From: JBCDBH01 sp039184055
GTDB lineage: Bacteria > Acidobacteriota > Thermoanaerobaculia > Multivoradales > J023
Length of the DNA: 7,119 nucleotides
Direction of reading: 5' to 3'
Assembly (NCBI GenBank): GCA_039184055.1
Contig: JBCDBH010000302.1
Span: 1-7,119 of the forward strand
Under the pieces are notes generated by a model. It was not told the DNA's origin. It saw only the letters and a program-made list of their open reading frames with translations, and did no database searches. Position 1 is the first letter of the stretch; each line of letters starts with the position of its first letter. Shown here piece by piece: positions 6,895 through 7,119 of this stretch. A program made the translations under genes and the position numbers.

Positions 6895-7012
6895 TCCCGG
6901 CGGCGACCTACTCTCCCACACAGCTACCCATGCAGTACCATCGGCGCTGAGGAGCTTAACTGCCGTGTTCGGAATGGGAACGGGTGTTTCCTCCTCGCTA
7001 TTGCCACCGGGA
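6895..7012 (-). rRNA. rrf: 5S ribosomal RNA
   Basis: The minus strand carries the conserved 5S landmarks in order: a 5' end TCCCGGTGGC, the loop region CCCGTTCCCATTCCGAACAC with GGCAGTTAAGC, then GATGGTACTGC, and GTGGGAGAGTAGGTCGCCGC near the 3' end. TCCCGG at the 5' end pairs with CCGGGA at the 3' end to close helix I, which sets the limits within one or two bases and gives about 118 nucleotides. It is the distal gene of an rRNA operon whose 16S and 23S genes would lie to the right of the window. The frame overlapping it on the same strand is not a gene. Confidence 0.97.
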
Positions 7013-7073
7013 AACTTAAACTTGTAAAGAACGACCACCCCAAACGGGGCGGGTTCCATGATCGGGATTCGAC

Positions 7074-7097
7074 GGTGAATGGATATATCCATTCACC
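7074..7097. repeat. 24-bp perfect palindrome in the rRNA spacer
   Basis: GGTGAATGGATA is followed directly by its reverse complement TATCCATTCACC. In RNA it would form a 10-bp stem with a UAUA loop. It lies about 60 bases upstream of the 5S rRNA in the transcript, so it may be a precursor-processing signal such as an RNase III site; this is inference. Confidence 0.85.
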
Positions 7098-7100
7098 AGA

Positions 7101-7116
7101 GTCTGAGTCTTCAGAC
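7101..7116. repeat. Small hairpin in the rRNA spacer
   Basis: GTCTGA (7101-7106) and TCAGAC (7111-7116) form a 6-bp stem with a 4-base loop. It adjoins the larger palindrome and may be part of the same processing structure. The stem is short, so chance cannot be excluded. Confidence 0.45.
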
Positions 7117-7119
7117 CTG

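Larger units (their letters stand above)
7013..7119 (-). other. 23S-5S rRNA spacer, partial
   Basis: This stretch precedes the 5S rRNA in the direction of transcription. I see no recognisable 23S 3' end, so the window stops inside the spacer. No tRNA gene is visible. It contains a 24-bp palindrome (7074-7097), a small hairpin (7101-7116) and a short CCCC-AAAC-GGGG stem (7038-7048), which may guide processing of the precursor. Confidence 0.7.

Noticed and set aside
6787..7092. Minus-strand frame of 101 codons
   Set aside because: It runs through the 5S rRNA and the terminator, so it is not a protein gene.

Overview
The window looks like a piece of a high-GC bacterial chromosome. It carries housekeeping genes (a type IA topoisomerase and the 5S end of an rRNA operon) plus a less familiar regulatory-looking locus. 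The taxon cannot be fixed from this sequence. The topoisomerase has a zinc-free C-terminus built from Gly-Arg-Tyr-Gly-Pro repeats and a basic tail, a form found in several high-GC phyla. No phage, plasmid, CRISPR or complete insertion sequence is visible.

Layout from left to right. Positions 1-1487 (minus) hold most of a glycoside hydrolase family 20 gene whose 3' end lies beyond the window edge. It starts at a GTG that overlaps the topA stop codon by four bases (GTGA), and its 5' end carries an unbroken run of ten C on the coding strand. Positions 1484-4117 (minus) are topA, complete at 877 residues, preceded by a good sigma70-type promoter with a perfect TTGACA. topA and the hydrolase therefore form a probable two-gene, translationally coupled operon.

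Positions 4302-4486 hold a 185-bp inverted-repeat element with perfect 20-bp termini ending in CTAG. Its right end supplies the stop codon of the next gene, a 350-residue helical, TPR-like protein of unknown function (4483-5535, minus). A 427-bp gene-free interval separates it from a divergent gene at 5963-6799 (plus), which encodes a regulator with an AraC-type DNA-binding domain placed at the N-terminus and an unrecognised C-terminal half. Both divergent genes have a clear AGGGAG ribosome binding site. The interval contains a short sequence that recurs in broken form inside the regulator gene.

The right end is the tail of an rRNA operon running leftwards: a 23S-5S spacer (7013-7119) with a 24-bp perfect palindrome, the 5S rRNA (about 6895-7012), and a strong intrinsic terminator (6849-6882) that separates it from the convergent regulator gene.

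The parts most worth attention are the uncharacterised divergent pair (N-terminal AraC regulator and TPR-like protein), the hairpin element at its stop codon, and the C10 tract at the start of the hydrolase gene. Nothing here proves a new system.
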